Positions 7,585-17,396 of a DNA stretch of 34,383 nt are shown here, piece by piece. The DNA is taken from positions 1 through 34,383 of IMG/VR virus record IMGVR_UViG_3300025853_000313. One strand, 5' to 3'. Below the pieces are notes generated by a model, which was not told where the DNA came from, made no database searches, and was given only the letters and a program-made list of their open reading frames with translations. Both the position numbers and the translations under genes were made by a program. Position 1 is the first letter of the stretch; each line of letters opens with the position of its first letter. The DNA is from a virus.

Positions 7585-9411
7585 ATGCCATTAGTAAATT
7601 TTAGACCAGCACCAGGTATCAATAAAGAAGTCACCGACTACACAGGCGAAGGCAAGTGGACAGATGGGGATAACGTACGTTTTTTTCAAGGATTACCACA
7701 GAAAATTAAAGGATGGGAGAAGTTTATCTCCACAACCTTGGTGGGTGTCGCTCGTGATCAACATGCTTGGGTAGCCTTAGATGGCACACGATACAACGCT
7801 GTTGGCACTGATAGAAAGCTTTATGTTATAGAAGAAGGACTAGCTTATGACATTACCCCTATTAGAGAAACACAAGCTTTAACTAATCCCTTTACTACAA
7901 ACGCAACAACCTCAGTAGTAGTAACCGATACTGCGCATGGAGCAGCGAAAGGTGACTTTGTTACTTTTGATTCTTTCTCAGCTATTGATGGCTTGGATAT
8001 GAATAAAGAATTTGAAGTTACATCAGTAGCTAATAACAATGCTTATGTTGTAACAACAACCGCTGCTGCCTCAGGATCAACAGCAAGTGGTGGTGGATCA
8101 GGCAATGCTAAATATCAAATTACTATTGGTCCTGAGATATCTACTTCAGCTTTTGGTTGGGGCACTGACTCATGGGGCTCTAGTACATGGGGCACTCCTT
8201 CTGCTGCTTCTAATGTAACTTTGGAAGCGAGACAATGGTCGCTAGATAATTTTGGAGAAGATTTAATTGCAACAGTTTTAAATGGTGGTGCCTTCAGGTG
8301 GGACACATCAACAGGTGTAAGCACAAGAGCCGCTGCTATATCAGGTGCACCAACCGCATCAAGAATAAGTTTAGTTTCAACGCCTGATAGACATTTACTT
8401 TTTATGGGAACAGAAAACACAATTGGAACTGTAAGTTCACAAGATGACTTACTAATAAGATTTTCGGATCAAGAAGATATTACTACGTATCAACCTACAG
8501 CAGAAAATACTGCTGGCTCATTAAGAATTGCTGACGGATCACGGATCGTGGCAGCAGAGCGATCTAGAGGTCAAATACTTGTATGGACAGATACATCATT
8601 ACACTCAATGCAGTTTATTGGTCCTCCTTTTACTTTTGGTTTACGACAATTAGGTCAAAACTGTGGAATCATTGGTAGTCACGCAGGACTTGATTTAAAC
8701 GGTGTTGCCTATTGGATGTCGCAAGATTCTTTTTATCTGTTTGATGGTACAGTCAAAAAATTACCGTGTACCGTGGAACAGTTTGTTTTTGACAATATTA
8801 ATATAACAGGATCTGAAAATGCTTTTGTAGGTCATAATGGCGAGTACAATGAAGTATTATGGTTTTACCCAAGAACAGGATCTGACACAATTAACGCAGT
8901 AGTGGCTTATAACTATCTAGAGCAAACTTGGTGGACAGGAACACTAGATAGAACAACTTGGATTGATAGAGAAGTCTATGATAATCCTGTAGCCTCGGAC
9001 TACTTACCAACGACCACGGCCAACAATGAAGTTATCTCTGGTTTAACTGATGGTGCGACTCAAATGTTTTTACATGAGACAGGAAATAATGCAGACGGTG
9101 AAGCCATGACTGCTTTTGTGAAATCAGGATCTGTAGAAATAGGTGAAGGTAATGATATTCTTTTTGTACAAAAACTTATACCTGATATTCAAAATCAAGA
9201 AGGTACTTTAAATATGAAATTAGAATTTAAGTATTATCCAAACAATACAACGAGCACTATTAAGACAGCGACCTTTACTGACACAACAGAGTTTGTAAGC
9301 TTACGAGGAAGAGGTAGAGAATTCACAGTCAATGTTGTCTCTAATACAACAGGCACCGCTTGGAGATTAGGAACACAACGTTTTGATATTCAACCCGATG
9401 GTAGAAGATAA
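7585..9411 (+). CDS. Large tail nozzle / stabilisation-type virion protein
   Basis: 608 residues. The N-terminus (NFRPAPGINKEVTDYTGEGK, then DGDNVRFFQGLPQKIKGWE) is a start I recognise from conserved marine podovirus structural proteins that probably form the tail nozzle, as the P22 gp10 stabilisation protein does. The centre is beta-rich with propeller-like repeats (RSRGQILVWTDTSLHSMQFI; VAYWMSQDSFYLFDG). A WG triad (GWGTDSWGSSTWG) lies near residues 190-202 and recalls the one in the protein at 1072. A 101-residue minus-strand frame at 8115-8420 is a shadow. Virion role fairly certain; nozzle assignment moderate. Confidence 0.7.
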   Translation: MPLVNFRPAPGINKEVTDYTGEGKWTDGDNVRFFQGLPQKIKGWEKFISTTLVGVARDQHAWVALDGTRYNAVGTDRKLYVIEEGLAYDITPIRETQALTNPFTTNATTSVVVTDTAHGAAKGDFVTFDSFSAIDGLDMNKEFEVTSVANNNAYVVTTTAAASGSTASGGGSGNAKYQITIGPEISTSAFGWGTDSWGSSTWGTPSAASNVTLEARQWSLDNFGEDLIATVLNGGAFRWDTSTGVSTRAAAISGAPTASRISLVSTPDRHLLFMGTENTIGTVSSQDDLLIRFSDQEDITTYQPTAENTAGSLRIADGSRIVAAERSRGQILVWTDTSLHSMQFIGPPFTFGLRQLGQNCGIIGSHAGLDLNGVAYWMSQDSFYLFDGTVKKLPCTVEQFVFDNINITGSENAFVGHNGEYNEVLWFYPRTGSDTINAVVAYNYLEQTWWTGTLDRTTWIDREVYDNPVASDYLPTTTANNEVISGLTDGATQMFLHETGNNADGEAMTAFVKSGSVEIGEGNDILFVQKLIPDIQNQEGTLNMKLEFKYYPNNTTSTIKTATFTDTTEFVSLRGRGREFTVNVVSNTTGTAWRLGTQRFDIQPDGRR

Positions 9412-9578
9412 TGGCAAAACTAACATTACAAAGATTTCCTGACCCTAGACCTGAGTATGATGCTCAACAGTCTGCTGAACTAATTCGACAATTAGAGGAA
9501 ATGATACAACAATTGAACACTCAATATACACAAGACACTCAAGAGGAGTCCACAAGAAGAGCGTGGTTTTTTAGATAG
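9411..9578 (+). CDS. Short coiled-coil protein (55 aa)
   Basis: 55 codons starting in TAATG overlap with the nozzle-like gene and ending one base before the next ATG. The protein has a Pro-containing start (RFPDPRPEYDAQQ), a predicted helix (QSAELIRQLEEMIQQLNTQY) with heptad leucines and isoleucines, and the end EESTRRAWFFR. I recall small proteins with the same STRRAWF ending beside nozzle genes in marine phages. The tight packing and clean coding composition support it. A small virion or needle-associated protein is one possibility; function unknown. Confidence 0.7.
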   Translation: MAKLTLQRFPDPRPEYDAQQSAELIRQLEEMIQQLNTQYTQDTQEESTRRAWFFR

Positions 9579-9932
9579 ATGGCTGATGTATTTAAAAGGT
9601 TTACACAAAAAGCAGCTAACACTGCAGCTATAACAATTTTTACAGTTCCTGTTGCAAATGTGGCAGCAACTCCTCCAACACCTGTTTCAACCTTTATAGT
9701 TCAAACGATAGTTCTTCATAATGATTCAGGATCAGGTACTGTTAATGCAAAAATTACACATAATAATGGTTCTACTGACGTAGAAATTAATAACATTGAT
9801 GTGGCTCACGGTGCTACTCAACAACTCAATGGACCTTTTGTGTATGAGGGTGGAGACTCTTTAAAAATTCAAGCGTCTTCAACAGATCTCACCTCTGATA
9901 TATCTGTATTAGAAGTCAAGCAACAACAATAA
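9579..9932 (+). CDS. Small beta-sandwich virion protein
   Basis: 117 residues, directly following the 55-residue gene. After FKRFTQKAANTAAITIFTVP comes alternating beta sequence with a VQTIVLHNDSGSGTVNAKIT segment and a GGDSLKIQASSTD segment, the pattern of small phage decoration or tail-fibre-associated beta-sandwich proteins. No catalytic residues stand out. Location among virion genes supports a structural role. Confidence 0.65.
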   Translation: MADVFKRFTQKAANTAAITIFTVPVANVAATPPTPVSTFIVQTIVLHNDSGSGTVNAKITHNNGSTDVEINNIDVAHGATQQLNGPFVYEGGDSLKIQASSTDLTSDISVLEVKQQQ

Positions 9933-9937
9933 ACCTG

Positions 9938-9964
9938 TTGATTTCCTAGCTTTCTACCTATAAA
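9938..9964 (+). promoter_or_regulatory. Weak putative promoter before the internal-protein operon
   Basis: TTGATT (9938-9943), a 15-base spacer and TATAAA (9959-9964), in the 40-base gap before the gene at 9973. The spacer is shorter than ideal. The bases after the -35 (TCCTAG) resemble the TCCTAA word found after the -35 box of other promoters here. Kept as tentative. Confidence 0.25.
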
Positions 9965-9972
9965 AATAGAGT

Positions 9973-10224
9973 ATGGCAAAGATTGTAGATGAACCAAAGA
10001 TCCTGCGTTATGACTCGATCGATGGTAAAAAAGTTCCTGTATATAGTGCAAAAGTAGAAACTACTGTCACTAATACTAAAACAGGTCAAGAATATAATTC
10101 ACATGAGGAATGTCAGGCAGATATTGACAATCCAGATACAGACACAAAAGAAGCAGATATAAGAAGAGATGTTCATGTAACAGCTCCGAATGTATTTGCT
10201 GGAGCACATACACTACCGGAGTAA
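9973..10224 (+). CDS. Small acidic conserved phage protein
   Basis: 83 residues (VDEPKILRYDSIDGKKVPVY, then a YNSHEECQADIDNPDTD segment, ending RRDVHVTAPNVFAGAHTLPE). It is acidic, with one cysteine and no membrane segment. No function recognised. It starts a compact run with the following internal-protein genes, with the next ATG only 2 bases after its stop. Similar small proteins occur at this place in related phages, as far as I remember. Confidence 0.6.
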   Translation: MAKIVDEPKILRYDSIDGKKVPVYSAKVETTVTNTKTGQEYNSHEECQADIDNPDTDTKEADIRRDVHVTAPNVFAGAHTLPE

Positions 10225-10226
10225 AA

Positions 10227-11159
10227 ATGTTTAAGAAGATATTCAAAGCTGCAAAAGATTTATTACGAAGTCCTGTTGGACAAATCGGTATTGGACTACT
10301 ATTACCTGGTCTAGCAGGAGTTCAAGGTGCAGGAACCATGGCAAATATAGCACGTGGTATAGGAAGTTTTGCAGCAGCGAACCCGATGTTAACACAAGCA
10401 GGTGCAGGTTTACTTGCAGGTGACAAACCTGAGAATGTTTTAAGAAACGTGGCCTACGGATCACTGGCCAGAGGTATTGGTGCTATGGGCACACCTGAAG
10501 GATTTATGGGTGGAGTAAAAAGTGGTTTTGGTATGACTCCTGGTGGTATGACAGATCCAATTGTTACACCACAACAAGGAGGTTCTTTCACTGTTGATGG
10601 AGGAGGCTCTATAGGATCAATCGGTTCAGGAGGCACTAATTTATCTGCACCAGTCAAGAAGCCGGGATTTTTAGAGGGCTTAATAAATAAAACAAAAGTT
10701 ATTACAAATGCTGATGGTTCACAATCCATCGTTCCTGTCACAGACTTCTTTGAAAAATATGGCACTTTACTAAAGCTAGGATCTGTTGGTGCAACTGTTG
10801 CAGCAGCAGCAATGTCTGATGAAGAAAAAGAAATGTTTTACGATCCAACAAAAAATCCTTATTTAAAATCTGGATCAGCCGACAAAGACTTTTATGAAGA
10901 TATTAATCCCGTTTATGCAGCCACTATGAACCAAGGTGGAGTGATGGACTTTCCTGAAAAAGACGGTATGATTAATGGTCCAGGTGATGGTCAATCTGAC
11001 GATATCCCTGCAATGCTCTCCGATGGCGAATTTGTAATGACGAAACAAGCAGTAATGGCTGCGGGTAATGGTAATAGAGAACAAGGTACTAAACAAATGT
11101 ATGACATGATGTATTCTTTAGAAGACAAAGCACAAAACATGGGAATAGGTAGAGTTTAA
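10227..11159 (+). CDS. Putative internal virion / ejection protein A
   Basis: 310 residues. Low-complexity Gly/Ala-rich N-terminal region with hydrophobic stretches (GQIGIGLLLPGLAGV; ARGIGSFAAANPMLT), then a C-terminal signature, DDIPAMLSDGEFVMTKQAV followed by AAGNGN, that I recognise as recurrent in marine podovirus internal proteins. The amphipathic, membrane-seeking character fits DNA-ejection proteins that leave the capsid and span the host envelope (as P22 gp7, gp16, gp20). Start at 10227 is 2 bases past the previous stop; the end overlaps the next gene (TAATG). Confidence 0.65.
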   Translation: MFKKIFKAAKDLLRSPVGQIGIGLLLPGLAGVQGAGTMANIARGIGSFAAANPMLTQAGAGLLAGDKPENVLRNVAYGSLARGIGAMGTPEGFMGGVKSGFGMTPGGMTDPIVTPQQGGSFTVDGGGSIGSIGSGGTNLSAPVKKPGFLEGLINKTKVITNADGSQSIVPVTDFFEKYGTLLKLGSVGATVAAAAMSDEEKEMFYDPTKNPYLKSGSADKDFYEDINPVYAATMNQGGVMDFPEKDGMINGPGDGQSDDIPAMLSDGEFVMTKQAVMAAGNGNREQGTKQMYDMMYSLEDKAQNMGIGRV

Positions 11160-12043
11160 TGACACCACAAGAATTACAAGATTTAATTGCACAACAATAT
11201 GGTAATGTGCTAACTGCAGGTCAGGCTTTAACGTCTAATGCTGCAGCAATCCCAACACAAACAGTTGTTTCCCCTTCAGCCGCTATTGGTCAAGCAACAA
11301 ATTTAGCCGCTAATGCAGCTACAACAGGACCTGATTATTTCGGAATGGGTGTAGGAGCACTACAAGGTGCAAATGCAGCTATTAGTAATGCGATGACGAC
11401 CTCAGCGCAAACAACCGGGGCCTACGATCCACAGTCCTATCAACAGTTTATGAATCCTTATCAACAAGAAGTGATTGATAAGTACAGTCAAGAAATGCAA
11501 AGAAATTTTGATATTTCACGTCAAGGAAGAGCAGCACAAGCTTTAGGCGCAGGTGCTTTTGGTGGTGGTCGTGAAGGAGTTTTAGAAGCAGAAGCACAAA
11601 GAGGTTTTCAACAACAGTTAGGCACAGGTATAGCTGGCCTATTATCATCAGGTTTTCAAACTGCACAACAACAAGCACAATCAGCATTTGAAAATCAACG
11701 ACAAGCACAACAAGCTGCTGCAGGTTTACAACTTGCAGGTGGTGAACTGGGCACAGGCATTGGTCAATTATACGGAGGCTTTGGTGTACAAGCTCCAACA
11801 ACACAAGCAAATTTAGCGACACAACTAAGTCAACTAGGTGTCACACAAACTGCTGCCGATCAACAAGCAGCACAAACTGCTTATCAAAATGCAATGTCTC
11901 AGTATCAACAGCCCTATCAACAATTATCATTTCAAGCTGGCTTACTTGGTGGTGCCGCACCATCTTTCATGCAAGCTTCGGCACCAGGAATGGGTAATCC
12001 TCTTTTACAAGGAATAAGTGCATTAGGCGGATACGCAGGATAA
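11159..12043 (+). CDS. Putative internal virion / ejection protein B (Gln/Ala-rich)
   Basis: 294 residues, strongly rich in Gln, Ala and Gly. A central segment (PYQQEVIDKYSQEMQRNFDI, then RQGRAAQALGAGAFGGGREG) is the conserved core of a family of phage proteins that resemble P22 ejection proteins. Long predicted helices (QQQAQSAFENQRQAQQAA) may form a channel. The overlapping minus-strand 124-residue frame is a repeat-driven shadow. It overlaps ejection protein A by one base (TAATG) and precedes protein C with a GGAGG site. Confidence 0.65.
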   Translation: MTPQELQDLIAQQYGNVLTAGQALTSNAAAIPTQTVVSPSAAIGQATNLAANAATTGPDYFGMGVGALQGANAAISNAMTTSAQTTGAYDPQSYQQFMNPYQQEVIDKYSQEMQRNFDISRQGRAAQALGAGAFGGGREGVLEAEAQRGFQQQLGTGIAGLLSSGFQTAQQQAQSAFENQRQAQQAAAGLQLAGGELGTGIGQLYGGFGVQAPTTQANLATQLSQLGVTQTAADQQAAQTAYQNAMSQYQQPYQQLSFQAGLLGGAAPSFMQASAPGMGNPLLQGISALGGYAG

Positions 12044-12052
12044 GGAGGGTTC

Positions 12053-13933
12053 ATGAGTTCTTTAGGATATGATACCCTTAGCGATTTCAAAATCGACTTA
12101 ACAGTTGATCCTATTCAACCAATAAATTCTATTAGACCTCATCAAGGAGGTAAATTTTCTATATCAGAACAGCAAGAAGCACCAACTCCTGAAATGGAAG
12201 CTAATGCTGCAACCAGTGTACAACAAGCGGCGCAAGAGGTTGATACAACATCTTATATGAATGCCATGGCCAATCAGTTTGCTGGTCAGTATTTACCTGT
12301 GAGAGATCAAAGACGAGCTTATGCTGATCAATACTACAAAGCTTTAGGTCTAGGTGATCGTTATAACCCTGCTGATTTTGAAGCACAGATTAGACAATCT
12401 TTAGGAGAACTTCCAAAAAGAAGTGGTTTAGATTCAACTCTTAATTTTGTGATTGATGCCTTAAATGGCAGAACACAATTTAAAGGCGTTGCAGGTGCTC
12501 TTGATGTATTAGCACAAGCCACTGGAAAAGCTTTAAGTAGAGCAGATCAAGACCAATTAAACAGAATTAATTATCAAATGAAAGTTGGAGAGCTTGCTGT
12601 TCAACAAGCACAAGATGCGAATAAAATAATTATGGAAAAAGAAGCTGATTTCTTTTTGAAGATGATGGGTTATGACAATGATGACATGACCAAATTTATG
12701 AGTTTCAATTCCGATATTTTAAAAGATGTATCCTCACACAATCTTGACGTGCAAAAAGAAAGAATAAAATCTTCTTTGAGTATGTTAAATGATTTGGATG
12801 CGCCTTTAAATGTTAGCTACATTGATCCAACAGGTGCAAGACAATATGGCAGTGGTAGAATGGTTGCTTCCGAATTTGGACCACAATTAATGTTAGGTCG
12901 AGTACAAGCATTAGAAGATGGAAGACAAGTACAGATTTTTGATGTGCCAATTCCTGCTGGCCCTGACGGCACTTTTAATGCAACAATTATTGGAAAAACA
13001 CAACCTGGAACAGAACAAGCTACACTTGAATCATTGACACCCTCCGTGCAGAAGATTACAGAAGGTGTTCAAGACTTTGCATCACTAGACGGTATTAGAT
13101 CAGACATATCAAATATTTTAGTGACTGCTTCAAGTGATATTAATAAGTTAGGTTTACCTGGTAATATTCAAAGTATTATTCAAACTGCGGGCTTCAATAT
13201 TGAATCTATTTTTAACGAAATTTCAAAACAATCAGGTGGAAGTGGACTAGCAGGTACTAACTTAACCAGTGGTGGTGAACAGCTATACAACAAAGATTTC
13301 CTTGAGTTTGATGATTACAACGAAAAAGAAACTGTCATTACTCTTACTGATCTACCTACACCAAAAAATCCTTTTGCATCAACAACTAAAAATGTAGAGG
13401 TCTCTATGGCTGATTTATTCAATGAAGATTGGTTCAAAAGCCAAGGTTACGACACAAGTTATGCAGAAAACAAAGTTCGTGAAAACTTTATTATTTATGG
13501 TTTAGCTAGAGCTAACAAACCAACAGGTCGTTTAAACGTGGATGATATTAAACGTGCCAGTGATGCGATTTCTATTTATGGTGCAAAAGCTCCGCAAGAT
13601 GTGATCGCTGCGTTGAAAGAAGTTGATCGTAAAATTAGACAAGCTCAAGGTGGTTTACTACGTGCCTATCCTGAGATTTTAACAAGAGATCCAACTTTCT
13701 CCGATCGTACAAAAACAGAAAGCATTTTAAGAAACTTAGGTCTTAATCCTGCAGACTTTAACCAATATTTAGGTCAAATAAATCCAGCAGGTACAAGTCC
13801 TGAAGCGGATGCCACACAAAGTCAACAACCAGAAAATCAACAAAGAACTGTACCTAATGAATTTGATAACGAAGGTGAAGTGATAGATCTTGATGATTTA
13901 TTTAGTGTATCTTCTGTAGAAGGGTTAATGTAA
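12053..13933 (+). CDS. Putative internal virion protein C
   Basis: 626 residues, SD AAGGAGG about 5 bases upstream. Mostly soluble helical sequence; an early segment (GQYLPVRDQRRAYADQYYKA) and later acidic C-terminus rich in Glu/Asp (NEFDNEGEVIDLDDLFSV). No peptidoglycan-cleaving or protease signature seen. Its size and position between ejection-like proteins suggest a third injected or core protein. Stop overlaps the next start (TAATG). Confidence 0.6.
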   Translation: MSSLGYDTLSDFKIDLTVDPIQPINSIRPHQGGKFSISEQQEAPTPEMEANAATSVQQAAQEVDTTSYMNAMANQFAGQYLPVRDQRRAYADQYYKALGLGDRYNPADFEAQIRQSLGELPKRSGLDSTLNFVIDALNGRTQFKGVAGALDVLAQATGKALSRADQDQLNRINYQMKVGELAVQQAQDANKIIMEKEADFFLKMMGYDNDDMTKFMSFNSDILKDVSSHNLDVQKERIKSSLSMLNDLDAPLNVSYIDPTGARQYGSGRMVASEFGPQLMLGRVQALEDGRQVQIFDVPIPAGPDGTFNATIIGKTQPGTEQATLESLTPSVQKITEGVQDFASLDGIRSDISNILVTASSDINKLGLPGNIQSIIQTAGFNIESIFNEISKQSGGSGLAGTNLTSGGEQLYNKDFLEFDDYNEKETVITLTDLPTPKNPFASTTKNVEVSMADLFNEDWFKSQGYDTSYAENKVRENFIIYGLARANKPTGRLNVDDIKRASDAISIYGAKAPQDVIAALKEVDRKIRQAQGGLLRAYPEILTRDPTFSDRTKTESILRNLGLNPADFNQYLGQINPAGTSPEADATQSQQPENQQRTVPNEFDNEGEVIDLDDLFSVSSVEGLM

Positions 13934-16788
13934 TGGAAAGAGATAACATTGTACAAATAGATTCTTTCACACCAGGAACAAAAAAAGGCAAGCCAATTAC
14001 CTTAATGAAAGGCACTCCTAATCAAAAAACAATTATGTTAGAGATGCCTGGAGGTAAGATGTCTCAACAAGATTTAAGTAAGATAAAAAAAGCTTACGGC
14101 TTACCTGCTGATTTAACATTTGAGGGAACTCAAGAAGTGTTAAAAAAGATTGAAGCTAGTGACAAACAAATGTTACTTTCTGGAATACCTTTTGAAAAAG
14201 GAAGTAAAGAATACTATGGTGAACTAGCTAATAAAACTTCTGATGTTATGGCTCGTGAAGAGTTAATAAAAGATCCAGCAAACTTTTACTATAATCAAGC
14301 AGCAAAAGAGTTTTCGCTACCTAACCCCGGTTCTTACATTCCTTTTGTAGGACAATACTTACCTGATGATGTAAGACTACCTCAAAACTTAGTTTCTAAA
14401 CCTTCTGCTGAAATGATTGGTGGTATGACTGGTGTAGCAGGAGCACAGGCTGCAAAGGTAATGGGTACACGAAATCCTTTTGCTTTGTTAACTCCGCAAG
14501 AATTATATGGCTCTGAAATGCTTGGAACACAAGCGGGTGGTTATGCCTATGATTTTAGTAATAGAATTCTTAGAACATTATTAGATTTACCAAACCCTAG
14601 TTTGAAAGAAGCAAGTTCACAATTTTTATATGACACTATGTTAAACGCTGCATTTACAGGTGGAGCCGCTGCAATGGGACCTATCTTCAATCATACAAAA
14701 GGATTTATTGGTAATAAAATATTTGGCATTAGTCCTACAAAAAAGAATTTACAAAAATTAGCTGAGATATCAGACACTTACGGTATGCCATTGGGTATTA
14801 TTCAGGCTACCAATATGCCATTTTGGAGAGCGTACAGTAAAGTTATTGGTGTTTTACCATGGGTAGGTAAAGAATTTGGAACACAACAACAAGCTGTACA
14901 AGAAGCTTCAAGACAATATTTAGGTAAATTAATGAACTCTGTAGCACCTTTACAAACAGTTTCAATGTTAGGAAAGGATTTGTCTAAGATGATGCAAAGT
15001 AATTATGAGTCTGTAAGAAATGCACAACGATATTTATATGAAAACTTTGAAGAGTATGCCAAAAAACTAAAAGGTAAAAAAGTTATAAATATAGACAATT
15101 TTAGAAAACTTGCTAATGACACTCGAGCATCGTACGAAGAGGGTATTCCCGGTCTTACTACAGGAGAACCCTTTCAGTTTCCAGGTTCAAAGTCTCAAGA
15201 ATCTTTTGGAAAGTTATATGGGATGTTGGGAAAATTAGATCCTAATATTACAATGGAACAAGCAATCACACTTCGTCAAATGTTTAATGATTTTGCAGTT
15301 AATTTTAAAACAGAATTTAAAGGTAAGATTCCAGAAAACCAAGCACAAGCCATTGGTAATTTAGCTGCGATGTTAGAAATGGATATTACCAATCTTAAAA
15401 ATATAGGTAATGAAGTGGATGATGTTGTCTTTAATACTGCTTTGAAAAAACTTTCTGCTGCTAATGAATATTTTGCAGCAACTATACCTGATTATACAGG
15501 TGGAGTGGCCTCTAATGTAAAACAAGTTAATGCAAACATATTTGGTCCAGGACCTGATCAAAAATATGGCATGATGTATACAAAAGAAGTTTTTGACACC
15601 ATTTTACAAAGAGCAAAAAATGATCCTGATGCAATGAAACATTTATTAGAACTATCAAAAGCAACACCTGAACAAGTACAAGCTTTTAGAAAAGCGGGTA
15701 ATAAAGAAGGTGTGGTTGTTAATATAGAAACTCTTGTAAAAGATTTAGATCCAAAAAGTCCAACATATAATCAAACCATTAAAAAAGTTCTACCTATTAC
15801 GAGCGTTGCACCCAATGCGGGTCAATTAAGAGTTGTAAGAAGACTCTTAGGTGATGCCCTTAATGATTCAATCGTAGGTCTTCCTGTTGGTGTAACACCT
15901 AATCAATACTTAAATGTTACTTCCGCAAGTCCTGATTTAATTCAAAAGCATGGTTTGAAAAAGGCAGCACCAGAAATGTTAGAATTTGGTCAGGTAGAAT
16001 TTAGTCCACAAGCATTTGCTAAGAAACTAGGTTTAGATACTGAAGATGGTATTGAAGTTCTTACTGAAGCATTAGAGGGCACAGGCGTAACAGTTAATGG
16101 TATAAAAGACTTTTTATCTGCAGCAGATGCGGCAGGTGCTTTCATTGTTAATGATCCTTCAACCTTCGTTACTAGAAGGATTACCTTGAGTGGTTTTAAA
16201 GGAATCATGTTAGGTTCTGCTATGGGCGCAGGCGCAGGTGGATTTGTGGCTATGAATCCTATTATGACAGCATTAATGTTAAAGTATGGTTCAAAATTAT
16301 TAACAAGTCCTAAAGCTTTAAAAGCATTTACTGAAGTGTATACTGACGCTGTTAAGTTTCCTACAAAAGATCCTCTTACAAAATCAAGAAGAAATGACCT
16401 TATACAGTGGGCAAATGAATTCTTACCAACCGATGAAGATTTAGAAGAACAAGACTTTATGAAAGAGATTGATCAATCGATTATTAGTTTAATAGAGAAT
16501 CCTCAAAGTAAATTAGAACAAAATGCAGCTAGAGATAAACAAATTGAATTAATGACTAAAACTCCAGAAGGACGTGACTTAGAAACTTTACGTGAGATTG
16601 ACAGAAGAGTTACACCTGATACTCAAGAACAACGTTTTTATGATACTACTTTTCAACCTGACGTTTCACTACAACCAAATATTCCAGGAGCACAACTTGC
16701 ACCACAAACTCGAAGTGATTTAGCTTTTGGAACTTTAGATGATGCCTTAGAAAGTCAAATGATGAAAAGAGGAATAGGAACACTATGA
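13933..16788 (+). CDS. Large putative internal virion protein D
   Basis: 951 residues, the longest gene in the window, overlapping the previous stop (TAATG). Long helical stretches alternate with Gly/Ala-rich, moderately hydrophobic regions; the clearest is GFKGIMLGSAMGAGAGGFVA near residues 755-775, a possible membrane-inserting segment. An early GEL-like segment is not a catalytic motif. By analogy with short-tailed phages the largest internal protein forms part of the injected channel; no transglycosylase motif is obvious. Translation of the next gene is coupled by ATGA. Confidence 0.6.
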   Translation: MERDNIVQIDSFTPGTKKGKPITLMKGTPNQKTIMLEMPGGKMSQQDLSKIKKAYGLPADLTFEGTQEVLKKIEASDKQMLLSGIPFEKGSKEYYGELANKTSDVMAREELIKDPANFYYNQAAKEFSLPNPGSYIPFVGQYLPDDVRLPQNLVSKPSAEMIGGMTGVAGAQAAKVMGTRNPFALLTPQELYGSEMLGTQAGGYAYDFSNRILRTLLDLPNPSLKEASSQFLYDTMLNAAFTGGAAAMGPIFNHTKGFIGNKIFGISPTKKNLQKLAEISDTYGMPLGIIQATNMPFWRAYSKVIGVLPWVGKEFGTQQQAVQEASRQYLGKLMNSVAPLQTVSMLGKDLSKMMQSNYESVRNAQRYLYENFEEYAKKLKGKKVINIDNFRKLANDTRASYEEGIPGLTTGEPFQFPGSKSQESFGKLYGMLGKLDPNITMEQAITLRQMFNDFAVNFKTEFKGKIPENQAQAIGNLAAMLEMDITNLKNIGNEVDDVVFNTALKKLSAANEYFAATIPDYTGGVASNVKQVNANIFGPGPDQKYGMMYTKEVFDTILQRAKNDPDAMKHLLELSKATPEQVQAFRKAGNKEGVVVNIETLVKDLDPKSPTYNQTIKKVLPITSVAPNAGQLRVVRRLLGDALNDSIVGLPVGVTPNQYLNVTSASPDLIQKHGLKKAAPEMLEFGQVEFSPQAFAKKLGLDTEDGIEVLTEALEGTGVTVNGIKDFLSAADAAGAFIVNDPSTFVTRRITLSGFKGIMLGSAMGAGAGGFVAMNPIMTALMLKYGSKLLTSPKALKAFTEVYTDAVKFPTKDPLTKSRRNDLIQWANEFLPTDEDLEEQDFMKEIDQSIISLIENPQSKLEQNAARDKQIELMTKTPEGRDLETLREIDRRVTPDTQEQRFYDTTFQPDVSLQPNIPGAQLAPQTRSDLAFGTLDDALESQMMKRGIGTL

Positions 16789-17333
16789 TCGCTTTAGATG
16801 CTGTAACACCGTTAAGTCAATTACCGACAAAGCCATTGAAAATGAATAAGGGTGGTGCAACAAAAAAACTTGCTGAAGGTCCACCAGAGAACATAGATAT
16901 GTTACCAAGGTTCGAGGGCTTTGAACCAGGACCTAATCAGTTTATGTTACCAGAAGAAGAGACAGTGATTCCTAGTGAGCCAAATATTATAGAACAAGAT
17001 TTGTTTCAGCGAGGTGAGGTGCGTCCTTACGCTGTTCCGAAGACGGATACACCAATGTCTAGTGAGCCTTTTTTTGATACAGATATGGGCACAATCAGAC
17101 CAGAAGTAGATATGGAAAAAAGAATGATGTATGGCCCTGTGATCAGACCACAAGAAGTATATCCTATGGACCCCGATCCAGGGATCATGGGCATTCCACC
17201 AAACCCTAATATGCCAATGGGAGGCATGCCACAATTATTAGAAGCTAACTTGCAAAATGTTGGGAATAATGGTATTTTTGATTTATTAGGTAAACTAGAT
17301 AATGAAAAACCTGTGGGCAGTTATAACATATAA
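16785..17333 (+). CDS. Proline/Met-rich protein with an MNKGG motif
   Basis: 182 residues, overlapping the previous stop by four bases (ATGA). Proline, methionine and acidic residues dominate (DMLPRFEGFEPGPNQF; PMDPDPGIMGIPPNPNMP). Near residue 22 is MNKGGATKKLAEG, similar to Gly-Gly tags seen in other proteins of this window. The sequence looks disordered. The virion run ends here; what follows is a lysis-related module. Function unknown. Confidence 0.55.
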   Translation: MIALDAVTPLSQLPTKPLKMNKGGATKKLAEGPPENIDMLPRFEGFEPGPNQFMLPEEETVIPSEPNIIEQDLFQRGEVRPYAVPKTDTPMSSEPFFDTDMGTIRPEVDMEKRMMYGPVIRPQEVYPMDPDPGIMGIPPNPNMPMGGMPQLLEANLQNVGNNGIFDLLGKLDNEKPVGSYNI

Positions 17334-17365
17334 AATTAAAAATTTATTTAAGAAAGGAGATCCCG

Positions 17366-17392
17366 ATGAACATCAAAAGCATTGGGGGATAG
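17366..17392 (+). other. Eight-codon upstream reading frame before the lysozyme
   Basis: ATG at 17366 follows AGAAAGGAGAT with an ideal 6-base gap and encodes MNIKSIGG, stopped by TAG at 17390-17392, four bases before the lysozyme ATG at 17397. It lies in a different frame from the lysozyme. It may feed ribosomes to the lysozyme start (re-initiation) or delay it. The only other strong-SD explanation would be a decayed start codon. Confidence 0.4.
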
Positions 17393-17396
17393 GATC

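Noticed and set aside
8115-8420. 101-residue minus-strand frame inside the nozzle-like gene
   Set aside because: Shadow of the beta-rich coding sequence; no SD and poor amino-acid composition.
11448-11822. 124-residue minus-strand frame, Leu-rich
   Set aside because: A reverse reading of CAA/GCA-rich codons of the ejection-type gene yields Leu/Cys-rich pseudo-protein.
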